A DNA stretch of 64,000 bases from Chromobacterium amazonense (GCF_001855565.1 NZ_MKCR01000013.1:1-64000), one strand, 5' to 3'. Positions 38,849 to 47,022 are shown, counted from the stretch's first letter. A program made the numbers and translations. Notes: generated by a model from the sequence alone, not told the origin.

Positions 38849-39991
38849 ATGACCGATTTCCACACTCTGGCCGTGACCGCCGGCGCCCATGAAGACGCTT
38901 TCGGCGCGGTGATGCCGCCCATCTACGCCACCTCCACCTATCGCCAGAGCGCGCCGGGCGAGCACACCGGCTATGAATACTCGCGTTCGCAGAACCCGAC
39001 GCGCGAGGCGCTGGAGCGCGCCGTGGCGGAGCTGGAAGGCGGCCTGCGCGGCTACGCTTTCGGTTCCGGCCTCGCCGCCATTTCCACCGTGCTGGAGCTG
39101 CTGCCGGCCGGCAGCCACCTGATCGCGGTCAACGACCTGTACGGCGGAACCTATCGTCTGTTCGAGAAGGTGCGCAAGCTCAGCGCCAATCTGGAGGTGA
39201 CCTACGTGGCTTCCGCCGACAGCGCCGCGCTGCAGGCCGCCATCCGCCCGAATACCAAGATGATATGGGTGGAAACGCCGTCCAATCCGCTGAACCAGCT
39301 GGTGGATCTGGCCGCGGTTGCCGCCATCGCGCGCAGCCATGGGCTGATCGGCGTGGTCGACAATACCTTCGCCTCGCCGGTCAACCAGCGGCCGCTGGAC
39401 TTCGGCTTCGACATCGTCGTCCATTCCGCCACCAAGTATCTGAACGGCCATTCCGACGTGGTGGCCGGCGTAGCGGTGGTCAGCCGCGACAAGCCCGAGC
39501 TGGCCGAGCAACTGGCCTTCCTGCACAACGCCGTCGGCGCCATTCTGGACGCCTTTCCCAGCTTCCTGGTGCTGCGCGGCTTGCGCACGCTGGCGCTGCG
39601 CGTGGAGCAGCACAACCGCAATGCGCTGGCCATCGCGCGCTGGCTGGAGGCGCAGCCGTGGGTGGAGCAGGTGCTGTATCCGGGGCTGGAGAGCCATCCG
39701 CAGCATGAGCTGGCGCGCAGTCAGATGCAAGGTTACGGCGGCATCGTGTCGTTCTATTTGAAGGGCGATGTGAAAGTCTTCCTGTCGCGGCTGAAACTGT
39801 TCACGCTGGCGGAAAGCCTGGGCGGCGTCGAGAGCCTGGTCTGCCTGCCGGCCGCGATGACGCACGCGTCGATTCCGGCTGAGCGCCGCGCCGCGCTGGG
39901 CATCCACGACAACCTGATCCGGCTGTCGGTGGGCGTGGAGGGCGAGGCGGCGCTGATCGCCGATCTGGCGCAGGCCCAGCGGGACAGCTGA
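38849..39991 (+). CDS. Cystathionine gamma-lyase/gamma-synthase family PLP enzyme
   Basis: A 380-residue Cys/Met-metabolism PLP enzyme. The Schiff-base lysine is K196 in HSATKYLNGHSD. The N-terminal YEYSRSQNPTREALE and SGLAAISTVLELL blocks, the EtPSNPL motif (WVETPSNPLNQ) and the C-terminal SLGGVESLVCLPAAMTHAS complete the fold. Coupling to cystathionine beta-synthase argues for cystathionine gamma-lyase (cystathionine to cysteine, 2-oxobutyrate and ammonia) rather than gamma-synthase, since the two are hard to separate by sequence. Confidence 0.9.
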   Translation: MTDFHTLAVTAGAHEDAFGAVMPPIYATSTYRQSAPGEHTGYEYSRSQNPTREALERAVAELEGGLRGYAFGSGLAAISTVLELLPAGSHLIAVNDLYGGTYRLFEKVRKLSANLEVTYVASADSAALQAAIRPNTKMIWVETPSNPLNQLVDLAAVAAIARSHGLIGVVDNTFASPVNQRPLDFGFDIVVHSATKYLNGHSDVVAGVAVVSRDKPELAEQLAFLHNAVGAILDAFPSFLVLRGLRTLALRVEQHNRNALAIARWLEAQPWVEQVLYPGLESHPQHELARSQMQGYGGIVSFYLKGDVKVFLSRLKLFTLAESLGGVESLVCLPAAMTHASIPAERRAALGIHDNLIRLSVGVEGEAALIADLAQAQRDS

Positions 39992-40043
39992 GCGCTTTGC
40001 CGCTAGAATCGACGGCGATAACCCACCGCATATGGAGAACGAT

Positions 40044-40391
40044 ATGAGCATCTACCGTCACAAGCAGGGCGCCCGCCTGGCCGAGGCCGTGGTCAGCAAT
40101 GGCCTGATCTTTCTGGCTGGCCAAGTGCCGGAAAACACCGAGGCCGACGCGCGCGCCCAGACCGAGAATGTGCTGGCTCAGATCGACGCCCTGCTGGCGG
40201 AACTGGATTCGGACAAGACCAAGATCGTCGACGTCACCATCTTCCTGGCCAGCCTGGCCGATTACGACGCGATGAACGCCGCCTGGGACGCCTGGGTGCC
40301 GGCCGGCCATGTGCCCGCCCGCGCCACGGTGGAGGCCAAGCTGGCCAATCCGGCGTGGAAGGTCGAGATCAAACTGGTCGCCGCGCGCTGA
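40044..40391 (+). CDS. RidA family enamine/imine deaminase
   Basis: A 115-residue YjgF/YER057c/UK114 protein. RidA family members hydrolyse reactive enamines such as 2-aminoacrylate, which PLP enzymes release. Conserved segments: GLIFLAGQVPENTEA, NVLAQIDALLAELDSDKTKIVDVTIFL (in part), and VPARATVEAKLANP with the catalytic arginine. ATG 40044 has GGAG six bases upstream; an in-frame ATG at 40032 contains that site and is not used. Placement right behind the two PLP transsulfuration enzymes fits detoxification of their by-products. Confidence 0.93.
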   Translation: MSIYRHKQGARLAEAVVSNGLIFLAGQVPENTEADARAQTENVLAQIDALLAELDSDKTKIVDVTIFLASLADYDAMNAAWDAWVPAGHVPARATVEAKLANPAWKVEIKLVAAR

Positions 40392-40409
40392 TCGCACCTG
40401 ATTTGGACC

Positions 40410-40442
40410 AAGCCCGCCGCCGCAAGGCCGCGGGCTTTTTTG
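40410..40442 (+). terminator. Terminator of the cbs-lyase-ridA unit
   Basis: AGCCCGCC...GGCCGCGGGCT hairpin followed by six T, 19 bases after the ridA stop. Confidence 0.85.
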
Positions 40443-40484
40443 CGCGCGGGCATGCAGGTACTGGCATCGCGTGGCAAAAGCCTG

Positions 40485-41405
40485 TCATTGCGCCGGCAAG
40501 GCGGCGATGCGGGCTTGCAACTCGGCCAGACGGTCTGGATCGGGCCATCCGGCCGGCGTGACGAAGCCGCGCGCCACTTCGCGCCAGCTGCCGTCCGCCG
40601 CCGCTTGCAGTTCCGCCACCAATTGCGGCGTCGGATGGGGCTGCAGCCGCGCGCGCAGCTCGCCTTCCTCATGCGCGTCAGCCGCGTCCACTTTGGCCGG
40701 CGCCAGCCATGACAAGCGCGGCAGCCAAGCCCAGCGCGAGTCGGCATGGCGTCTCGGCCAGGGCAGCGCCAAGGGGGCGTGCCAGCCGCGCAACTGATCC
40801 GCGGCCAGCGGCGCCGATGGCGGCGGGTCCGCCGGGTAGAAGAACCAGCCAGTCAGGCGCGCGCCGACGCGGCAGCCGGCAAAGCCGTCCGGCAAGCGGG
40901 TGGCGGCGGCCGGGTGGCGGCTCAGTTCCAGCTGGGTGGCGAGTTTGCCGGCTTTCAAACGCCAGGCGTCGCGCAGGCCGGGGCCGATCAGCCCGTCCGG
41001 GCCCGCGCCCAGCTGCAGGTAGAACTTGCTGGTGATTTCCAGATGCCAAGGCTCGCCATCCTGCCAAAGCAGGAAGTCGAATTCGCCCAGTGTGCGCCCT
41101 TCCTCGTTGCAGACAGTCAGGTTTTCCGCGGCAAGGCGGATGTGCGGCGCGTGGCGGAACCAGAAGGAAAACAGTCTTTCGGCATAGTGGCCCAGCCGTT
41201 TGCTGGGGCGGGCCGCCAGCCAGGCCAGCAGCGGCGCCGGGTTTTGGTCCAGCGCGCGCAGCAGCGCCGCGCCGTCTGGTCCCAGCAAGCAGGATGGCGG
41301 CAGGTCGGCGCCGCAGCGCCACGGAGAAGGGGAGGTCAGCAGGAAGGCCAGGTCGCGCACCGCCGGGTGCGCGTAAGGCAGATCGAAGGCTGGCTCAGTC
41401 GCCAT
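40485..41405 (-). CDS. DUF1853 family protein
   Basis: A 306-residue soluble protein of the uncharacterised DUF1853 family, recognised from RLGHYAERLFSFWFRH, LGEFDFLLWQDGEPWHLEITSKFYL (split: LGEFDFLL and WHLEITSKFYL) and the proline/tryptophan-rich C-terminal half. E77, D110 and E123...K127 are spaced like the metal and catalytic residues of PD-(D/E)XK nucleases; this is inference and the E-x3-K spacing is not the standard E-x-K. Its start overlaps the end of trmJ by 11 bases, so it is the second gene of a trmJ-DUF1853 unit, which hints at a role in RNA processing. Confidence 0.82.
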   Translation of the reverse strand: MATEPAFDLPYAHPAVRDLAFLLTSPSPWRCGADLPPSCLLGPDGAALLRALDQNPAPLLAWLAARPSKRLGHYAERLFSFWFRHAPHIRLAAENLTVCNEEGRTLGEFDFLLWQDGEPWHLEITSKFYLQLGAGPDGLIGPGLRDAWRLKAGKLATQLELSRHPAAATRLPDGFAGCRVGARLTGWFFYPADPPPSAPLAADQLRGWHAPLALPWPRRHADSRWAWLPRLSWLAPAKVDAADAHEEGELRARLQPHPTPQLVAELQAAADGSWREVARGFVTPAGWPDPDRLAELQARIAALPAQ

Positions 41406-42156
41406 GGCCGGAGGCTTTGCCGGCGACGCGCTGCACTTGTTTGTAGAAGCCGCGCAGGATGTCGATTTCCTCGCGCAGCAGGCCGGCGCGATGGAACATG
41501 GTGCGCATCCGGCGCATCAGCCGTTCGCCGTTGCGGCGTTCGAAGTAGCCGATTTCGCCCATTGCCTGCTCCAGATGTCCGCACATGCCGTCCACCTCGC
41601 CCTGGGTGGCGGTTTCGCCGTCGGCGCGCAGGTATTCGACGTCCACGCCAGTGTGGCTGAACAGCTCGTAAGTCATCACCTGCACCGCCATCGCCAGGTT
41701 CAGCGAGAAATAGTCGGGGTTGCCGGGGATGGTGACCAGCCGGTTGCATTGCTCCACTTCCTCGATCGACAGGCCGAAGGTTTCGTTGCCGAACACCAGC
41801 GCCACCTGCTCGCCGTCGCGGGCGCGGGCGATCAGTTCCGGGGTGGTCTGGCGCGGCGTGGACAACGGGGTGGTCAGTTCGCGGCGGCGGCTGGTCAGCG
41901 CGCAGGCCACGGTGACGTCGGCCAGCGCTTCGGCCAGCGACGATACCACGGTGGCGCGCTCCAGCAGGTCGACTGCGCCGGAGGCCAGAGTGTTGGCCTC
42001 ATCGCTGGGAAATACCTTCGGCTCCACCAGGTAGAGCCGGCTCAAACCCATGGTTTTCATCGCGCGGGCGGCCGATCCGATATTGCCCGGATGGTTGGGC
42101 CTGGCCAGCACCACGCGGATGTTTTTCAGAAAATCAGGTACTTGGGGTTTATTCAT
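41395..42156 (-). CDS. trmJ: tRNA (cytidine/uridine-2'-O-)-methyltransferase TrmJ
   Basis: A 253-residue SPOUT methyltransferase that 2'-O-methylates position 32 of tRNA. Motif 1 RVVLARPNHPGNIGSAARAMKTMG, motif 2 ALVFGNETFGLSIEE and motif 3 IPGNPDYFSLNLAMAVQVMTYE are clear (each quoted in part: NHPGNIGSAARAM, VFGNETFGLS, YFSLNLAMAVQ). The C-terminal helical extension of about 80 residues is the TrmJ dimerisation/tRNA-binding tail. ATG 42156 gives the normal length; the longer frame runs into a hairpin-bearing leader. Confidence 0.93.
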   Translation of the reverse strand: MNKPQVPDFLKNIRVVLARPNHPGNIGSAARAMKTMGLSRLYLVEPKVFPSDEANTLASGAVDLLERATVVSSLAEALADVTVACALTSRRRELTTPLSTPRQTTPELIARARDGEQVALVFGNETFGLSIEEVEQCNRLVTIPGNPDYFSLNLAMAVQVMTYELFSHTGVDVEYLRADGETATQGEVDGMCGHLEQAMGEIGYFERRNGERLMRRMRTMFHRAGLLREEIDILRGFYKQVQRVAGKASGHGD

Positions 42157-42301
42157 TGGCGTTTTCACATTAAAATAGCGGGCAAATACCAAAAGCCCGC
42201 GCCCACGCGTCGGGTTTTTTTGTTCCTTAACCCAGATTGTTACCGGCGGGTGTCGCGTCATAGACGGGCATCCGCCCATTGTTCAAGTGTAGAGGCCGTC
42301 A

Positions 42302-43093
42302 ATGCATCCGATGCTCAATGTCGCGGTTAAAGCCGCTCGCCGCGCTGGCAGTGTTATCCAGCGCGCGTCGCTTAATCTCGATACCATCCGCGTAGAGAAG
42401 AAAAAGCACAATGACTTTGTGACCGAGGTGGATCGCGCTGCCGAAGAAGCGATCATCCAAACTATTCTCGAAGCTTATCCGAAGCACGCGATTCTAGCAG
42501 AAGAGTCCGGCGCCAAAGGCGTGGGTTCTTCTGAATACGAATGGATCATCGACCCGATCGACGGCACCACCAATTTCCTGCACGGCCATCAGCAGTACGG
42601 CATTTCCATCGCGCTGGCGCACAAGGGCCAGATCCAGCAGGCCGTGGTCTATGACCCTAGCCGCAACGATCTGTTCACCGCCTCGCGCGGCGTGGGCGCC
42701 TTCCTCAACGATCGCCGCATCCGCGTGTCCAAGCGTTTCATGATGAACGAGTGCGTGATTTCCACCGGTTTCCCGGTGGCCGATCAGAGCTATCTCGACC
42801 AGTACCTAGGCATGCTGAAGGACGTGATAGCCAAAACCGCCGGCGTGCGCCGCGAAGGCGCCGCTTCGCTGGATCTGTGCAATGTGGCCTGCGGCCGCGT
42901 CGAGGGCTTCTTCGAGCTGAACCTGAAGCCATGGGACATCGCGGCCGGCAGCCTGATCGTGCAAGAGGCGGGCGGCATCGTCACCGACTTCACCGGCGAA
43001 CAAGGTTGGCTGGAGTCCGGCGACATCGTGGCCGGCAGTCCGAAAGTTCTGGCCCAGTTGCTGCAACTGCTGACGCCGCACGTCGCCAAGTAA
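42302..43093 (+). CDS. suhB: Inositol-1-monophosphatase (SuhB)
   Basis: A 263-residue Mg-dependent phosphatase of the IMPase family. Metal ligands lie in LAEESGAKG, DPIDGTTNFLHG and WDIAAGSLIVQEAGG. In E. coli SuhB also binds RNA polymerase and takes part in rRNA antitermination. Full length, single gene, divergent from trmJ, with a strong terminator. The suhB-trmJ pairing is the same as in E. coli, which supports the identification. Confidence 0.95.
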   Translation: MHPMLNVAVKAARRAGSVIQRASLNLDTIRVEKKKHNDFVTEVDRAAEEAIIQTILEAYPKHAILAEESGAKGVGSSEYEWIIDPIDGTTNFLHGHQQYGISIALAHKGQIQQAVVYDPSRNDLFTASRGVGAFLNDRRIRVSKRFMMNECVISTGFPVADQSYLDQYLGMLKDVIAKTAGVRREGAASLDLCNVACGRVEGFFELNLKPWDIAAGSLIVQEAGGIVTDFTGEQGWLESGDIVAGSPKVLAQLLQLLTPHVAK

Positions 43094-43110
43094 GCGAACA
43101 GATTTCACTA

Positions 43111-43139
43111 AACGGCAAGCCTGGGCTTGCCGTTTTTTT
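43111..43139 (+). terminator. suhB terminator
   Basis: AACGGCAAGCC, loop TG, GGCTTGCCGTT followed by five more T. Perfect 11-base stem. Confidence 0.95.
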
Positions 43140-43195
43140 ATGCCCGCGCGCCCATGGCGCGGAACCGCTGGCCGTGTTGGTGTTCTATCTTGAAT

Positions 43196-43212
43196 ATACC
43201 TATGTGGGGTAT
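43196..43212. promoter_or_regulatory. CsoR-type copper operator upstream of the multicopper oxidase
   Basis: ATACC-TATGTGG-GGTAT, a 17-base inverted repeat that matches the outer arms of known CsoR operators (ATACC...GGGGTAT) and lies 15 bases before the oxidase start codon. The csoR-like gene follows the oxidase. Repression released by Cu(I) is the inferred logic. Confidence 0.65.
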
Positions 43213-43227
43213 CAAAGGGAGCGAATG

Positions 43228-44706
43228 ATGCAACGACGTCGGTTGATGCAATGGGGCGCCGCGCTGGCGCTGGCGCCATGGATGATCCGCTCCGCGCGGG
43301 CCGATACGGCCGGGGCGGCGCATGGCGGGGAGCAGGCAGAGGCTGTCATGCCTGGCGTCCAGGCCCTGGGCATGCCGCGCGGCGGCGCGCTGCCGGAGGG
43401 GCTGCGTTTGCCGTTGGAGCGCAAGGACGGCGTCTTGCACGGGTGTTTGACCGCTGCGCCGCTGAATCTGCCCTTGCTGCCGGGAGGGAAGCCCACGGCG
43501 TTCTGGGCCTATAACGACAGCGTGCCGGGCCCGGCCATCGAGTTGTTCGAAGGCGAGGCGCTGGCGCTGCGCTTCGAAAACCGCTTGCCCCAGCCGACCA
43601 CGGTGCATTGGCACGGCCTGCCGATTCCGGCCGACCAGGATGGCAATCCGCATGACGCGGTGCAGCCGGGGCAGGCGCGCGAATACCGTTTCACGCTGCC
43701 GCAAGGCAGCGCCGGCACCTATTGGTACCATCCGCATCCGCATGGCTATACCGCGGAGCAGGTGTATCGCGGCCTGGCGGGGGTGTTCGTGGTGAGAAGC
43801 CGCAACGATCCTTTGGCCCACCTGCCGGAGCGCTGGCTGGTATTGTCCGATCTGAAGCTGGATGACGATGGGCAGATCGCCGCCAATAGCGAAGCGGACC
43901 GAATGGATGGCCGCGAAGGGCAGTTCGTGCTGGTCAACGGCGCATGGCAGCCCAGGCTGACGCTGGGCATGGGCGAGCGCCAGCGCTGGCGGGTGTGGAA
44001 CGCCACCAGCGCGCGGGTGCTGAAACTGGCGCTGCCGGCGCATGAAGTCTGGCTGGTCGGCACCGATGGCGGCCTGATCGAACGGCCGCGACGCATGGAA
44101 TATGTATTGCTGCCGCCCGGCGCGCGGGTGGAGCTGGCGGTGACCGGCCGTTTCGCGCCGGACAAGCCATCCGGATTGCTGGCATTGCCGTACGCCCGCG
44201 GCAAGATGATGGGGCCGGAGCAGGACAAGGCCTTGCCGCTGGTGGGCATCGAGGCGGGCGCGGCCGTGGCCACCGCCGCGTTGCCGCGCCGCCTCGGCAA
44301 GGTGGCGGCTTTGCCCAAACCAACCGTCAGGCGGCGCGTGGTGTTCAGCGAGGATATGGCGAATCCGGCGGCCATGTTCCTGATCAATGGCCAGACCTTT
44401 GACATGGACCGCGTGGATTTCATCGGCAAGGTGGGCCAGGTGGAAGAATGGGAGATTGATAACCAGGCCGATATGGATCATCCCTTCCACCTGCATGGCA
44501 CCCAGTTCCAGGTGACCGAGCGGCACGATGGCCAGGGCTGGAAAAAGGAGCCGTATCTGGCCTGGCGCGACGTCGTCAACGTGCCGCCGGAGCAGAAGGT
44601 GAGGCTGCGCTTCCGCCAGGAATTGCCTGGGCCGAGGATGTTTCACTGCCATATCCTGGAGCACGAGGATGCCGGCATGATGGGTGTGCTCGATGCGCGC
44701 GCCTGA
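43228..44706 (+). CDS. Multicopper oxidase, CueO/CopA-like, Tat-exported
   Basis: A 492-residue multicopper oxidase. The N-terminus has a twin-arginine signal (QRRRLMQWGAALALAPWMI). Copper sites: H127-W-H129-G, H168-P-H170-P-H172-G, HPFHLHG at 418-424 and the T1/T3 string HCHILEHEDAGMM from 473. It likely oxidises Cu(I) to Cu(II) in the periplasm. Two ATGs are adjacent (43225, 43228); the second has the better distance from GGGAG. There is no methionine-rich CueO insert, so it may belong to a related subgroup. Followed 55 bases later by a CsoR-type regulator. Confidence 0.9.
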   Translation: MQRRRLMQWGAALALAPWMIRSARADTAGAAHGGEQAEAVMPGVQALGMPRGGALPEGLRLPLERKDGVLHGCLTAAPLNLPLLPGGKPTAFWAYNDSVPGPAIELFEGEALALRFENRLPQPTTVHWHGLPIPADQDGNPHDAVQPGQAREYRFTLPQGSAGTYWYHPHPHGYTAEQVYRGLAGVFVVRSRNDPLAHLPERWLVLSDLKLDDDGQIAANSEADRMDGREGQFVLVNGAWQPRLTLGMGERQRWRVWNATSARVLKLALPAHEVWLVGTDGGLIERPRRMEYVLLPPGARVELAVTGRFAPDKPSGLLALPYARGKMMGPEQDKALPLVGIEAGAAVATAALPRRLGKVAALPKPTVRRRVVFSEDMANPAAMFLINGQTFDMDRVDFIGKVGQVEEWEIDNQADMDHPFHLHGTQFQVTERHDGQGWKKEPYLAWRDVVNVPPEQKVRLRFRQELPGPRMFHCHILEHEDAGMMGVLDARA

Positions 44707-44761
44707 TGCCGGGCGGCATGAGAATCGGCGATAATGCCGCATTGACTGATCGGGATCGACG

Positions 44762-45088
44762 ATGACCGACTCCAACCATACAAAAGACGATTGCTGCCAC
44801 GAACGCGCGCCTGCCGAACGCACGGTGGTGCAGCCGGGCAAGGCCGCCTTGTTGAAGCGACTGGCGCGGATAGAGGGACAGGTGCGCGGCATCAGCGGCA
44901 TGATCGAATCGGATCGCTACTGCGTGGACGTGCTGACCCAGGTGGCGGCGGTGAAGTCCGCGCTGGACGCGGTGGCGCTGCAGTTGCTGGAAAACCACAT
45001 GAAGGGCTGCGTCTCGCGCGCCATGCAGCAGGGCGACGCCACCGGCATGGTGACCGAGCTGATCGACGTGGTGAAAAAAATCCGCTGA
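44762..45088 (+). CDS. csoR: CsoR-type copper-sensing repressor
   Basis: A 108-residue helical regulator of the CsoR/RcnR/FrmR family. The Cu(I) ligand set is present with the right spacing: Y53-C54 (DRYCVDVL), H79 (LENHMKG) and C83, i.e. C-x24-H-x3-C as in mycobacterial CsoR. The conserved first-helix segment LLKRLARIEGQVRGI is clear. An extra CCH near the N-terminus (residues 11-13) is unusual. Sits between the oxidase and a small exported protein, and a matching operator lies ahead of the oxidase. Confidence 0.88.
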   Translation: MTDSNHTKDDCCHERAPAERTVVQPGKAALLKRLARIEGQVRGISGMIESDRYCVDVLTQVAAVKSALDAVALQLLENHMKGCVSRAMQQGDATGMVTELIDVVKKIR

Positions 45089-45102
45089 GGCGGGAGGGAA
45101 GA

Positions 45103-45405
45103 ATGAAAAAACTGTTATGGCTGGCCGTTCTGCTGGCCGGCGCCGCCCAGGCCGCGCCGATTCCGTTTGCCACTTATATCCGGCTGCACAACGGCATGCA
45201 GGAGGCCGAGCTGATATCCAAGGCCGGCGCGCCGGATTACGCCAGCGACGGCCCGCAGACTAAAAGCTTGAGCGGCAATGGCACGGTGACGGTGGACAGT
45301 ACGCGCGTCCTCACCTGGCTGGCTAACGACCAGTTGCCTTACACCACCACGGTCACCGTGAAAAACGGCGTGGTGACGGATATCAGCCGCAGCAAAAAGT
45401 TGTAA
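45103..45405 (+). CDS. Small exported protein (BamE/SmpA-like fold suspected)
   Basis: A 100-residue protein with a signal peptide (MKKLLWLAVLLAGAAQA). The mature part contains LHNGMQEAELISKAGAPDY, a pattern that resembles the G-M-S-E-A-x-V/L-x-x-x-G-x-P motif of the SmpA/OmlA and DUF2845 proteins, and ends with TVTVKNGVVTDISRSKKL, as if a beta-strand. GGAGGG seven to ten bases upstream fixes the start. It follows csoR by 14 bases and may be part of the copper unit. Function unknown. Confidence 0.72.
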   Translation: MKKLLWLAVLLAGAAQAAPIPFATYIRLHNGMQEAELISKAGAPDYASDGPQTKSLSGNGTVTVDSTRVLTWLANDQLPYTTTVTVKNGVVTDISRSKKL

Positions 45406-45463
45406 ATCCGCATCGGCCACGGCGCCGGACGAGCCCATATCCGTAAAATCCACCGACTGATGT

Positions 45464-45537
45464 TTGCCTAGCTGCAGCAAAGTGCGTAGAATGCTGCGGT
45501 TTACTACCTTGCCTTTTGCAACCGCATGGCAAAAGGC
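45464..45537 (+). promoter_or_regulatory. rpsF operon promoter and S6:S18-like leader hairpin
   Basis: TTGCCT (45464-45469), 17 bases, TAGAAT (45487-45492) with an extended TG element. Transcription would start near 45499. Right after it, GCCTTTTGC (45511-45519) pairs perfectly with GCAAAAGGC (45529-45537) around the loop AACCGCATG. A CCG-bearing stem-loop ahead of rpsF is the published signature of the leader bound by the S6:S18 complex; here the exact bulge geometry cannot be confirmed. Confidence 0.65.
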
Positions 45538-45561
45538 TACGAATAGCCAAAAGGAGTTCGC

Positions 45562-45936
45562 ATGCGTCACTACGAAATCGTGTTCATCGTGCACCCGGAC
45601 CAGTCCGAACAGGTTCCGGCCATGATCGAGCGCTACAAGGGCATGGTTCTGGCCGCTGAAGGCAAGATCCACCGTCTGGAAGACTGGGGCCGCCGTCAAC
45701 TGGCTTACCCGATCCAAAAGCTGCACAAAGCTCACTACGTTCTGATGAACGTTGAGTGCCAGTCGGAAACCCTGGCCGAGATCGAGCACGCCTTCAAGTT
45801 CAACGACGCCGTTCTGCGTCACCTCAGCATCAAGCTGGATCGCGCCATCACCGACGCGTCCCCGATGATGAAGGACGAAAAGGCGAAGAACCTGCTGGAC
45901 GCCCAGCCGGCCGCCGAGACTGAAGCTTCTGCCTGA
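45562..45936 (+). CDS. rpsF: 30S ribosomal protein S6
   Basis: A 124-residue S6. The N-terminal [17 protein letters not shown], central [12 protein letters not shown] and [10 protein letters not shown] blocks are typical. S6 binds S18 and the 16S central domain. The C-terminal 25 residues are acidic and alanine-rich, as in other proteobacteria. AAAGGAG lies six bases before the start. First gene of rpsF-priB-rpsR-rplI. Confidence 0.98.
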   Translation: MRHYEIVFIVHPDQSEQVPAMIERYKGMVLAAEGKIHRLEDWGRRQLAYPIQKLHKAHYVLMNVECQSETLAEIEHAFKFNDAVLRHLSIKLDRAITDASPMMKDEKAKNLLDAQPAAETEASA

Positions 45937-45954
45937 TAGGCAGAGGTAGCGGTC

Positions 45955-46254
45955 TTGCAGAATCGTCTGCTACTGACCGTCACGGTTGAGCGCGAAGATG
46001 CGCTGAGATACACGCCCGCCGGCTTGCCGGTGCTGGAAATGTGGCTCAAGCATCAATCCCGGCAAAGCGCCGGGGGCTTCGAGCGTGATGTGGCCTGCGA
46101 TATACAGGCCGTATGGATAGGCGAAGACGCCCGGAAACATGCCGGGAAGCTGGCGGGGCAGGTGATGAATGTCACTGGATTCCTGGGTCAGCGCAGTCTG
46201 CGCAATCCGCGGTTGGTACTCAATATCGAATATGTTGAATTTGTAAAAGGTTAG
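45955..46254 (+). CDS. priB: Primosomal replication protein N (PriB)
   Basis: A 99-residue OB-fold single-stranded-DNA-binding protein that helps PriA restart replication forks. [36 protein letters not shown] and the C-terminal LNIEYVEFV match betaproteobacterial PriB. The only sensible start is TTG 45955 with AGAGG ten bases upstream, an unusual codon for this operon. It lies between rpsF and rpsR, the conserved location. Confidence 0.93.
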   Translation: MQNRLLLTVTVEREDALRYTPAGLPVLEMWLKHQSRQSAGGFERDVACDIQAVWIGEDARKHAGKLAGQVMNVTGFLGQRSLRNPRLVLNIEYVEFVKG

Positions 46255-46259
46255 TCAAA

Positions 46260-46487
46260 ATGGCTCGTCAACTCTTCAAGCGCAAGAAGTTCTGCCGCTT
46301 CACGGCAGAAGGCATCAAGGAAATCGACTACAAGTCCGTTGATCTCCTGAAGGATTTCATCGCCGAAAACGGCAAAATCATCCCGGCTCGCATCACCGGC
46401 ACCAAGGCCCGCTACCAGCGTCAGCTGACCACCGCTATCAAGCGTGCTCGCTTCCTGGCCTTCCTGCCGTACACCGACCAGCACTAA
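46260..46487 (+). CDS. rpsR: 30S ribosomal protein S18
   Basis: A 75-residue S18. The sequence [43 protein letters not shown] and [13 protein letters not shown] is nearly invariant in the family. The protein forms a heterodimer with S6 in the 30S platform. Six bases after priB, with the short separation typical of ribosomal operons. Confidence 0.98.
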   Translation: MARQLFKRKKFCRFTAEGIKEIDYKSVDLLKDFIAENGKIIPARITGTKARYQRQLTTAIKRARFLAFLPYTDQH

Positions 46488-46509
46488 GACCGGGAAAGGA
46501 ACTTAAGAG

Positions 46510-46959
46510 ATGCAAATCATTCTGCTCGAAAAAGTTGCCAACCTGGGTCAACTGGGTGATGTGGTGAATGTGAAGAACGGCTTTGCCCGTAACTTCCTGA
46601 TCCCGCAAGGCAAAGCCAAGCGCGCTACCGAATCGAACCTGAAAGAGTTCGAAGCTCGTCGCGCCGATCTGGAAGCCAAGCAAGCCGCTATCCTGGCCGA
46701 CGCCAAGGTACGCGCCGAGAAGCTGAACGAAGCCGTGATCACCATCGCCCAGAAGGCCGGTGTGGACGGTCGTCTGTTCGGCTCCGTGACCAACGTCGAC
46801 GTTGCTGAAGCGGTTACCGCTTTCGGCGTCGAAATCAAGCGTCACGAAGTTCGCCTGCCGAACGGCCCGTTCAAGGCCATCGGCGAATACGACATCGAGA
46901 TCGCCCTGCACCACGACGTGGTTGCTCCGATCAAGGTGGTTGTGGTCGGCGAAGCTTAA
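46510..46959 (+). CDS. rplI: 50S ribosomal protein L9
   Basis: A 149-residue L9. The N-domain [19 protein letters not shown] with [16 protein letters not shown], the long connecting helix and the C-domain [16 protein letters not shown] are all recognisable. L9 binds 23S domain V and reaches toward a neighbouring ribosome. The last gene of the operon; a perfect hairpin terminator follows, so dnaB is not joined to it here. Confidence 0.98.
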   Translation: MQIILLEKVANLGQLGDVVNVKNGFARNFLIPQGKAKRATESNLKEFEARRADLEAKQAAILADAKVRAEKLNEAVITIAQKAGVDGRLFGSVTNVDVAEAVTAFGVEIKRHEVRLPNGPFKAIGEYDIEIALHHDVVAPIKVVVVGEA

Positions 46960-46982
46960 TTCCTGTTTCAGGAAGCTTAGCG

Positions 46983-47006
46983 AAAAGCCCGCTTCGGCGG
47001 GCTTTT
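46983..47006 (+). terminator. rpsF operon terminator
   Basis: AAAGCCCGC, loop TTCG, GCGGGCTTT continuing in T. A stable TTCG tetraloop hairpin, 24 bases after rplI. Confidence 0.95.
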
Positions 47007-47022
47007 TCACGTTCATGGAAAA

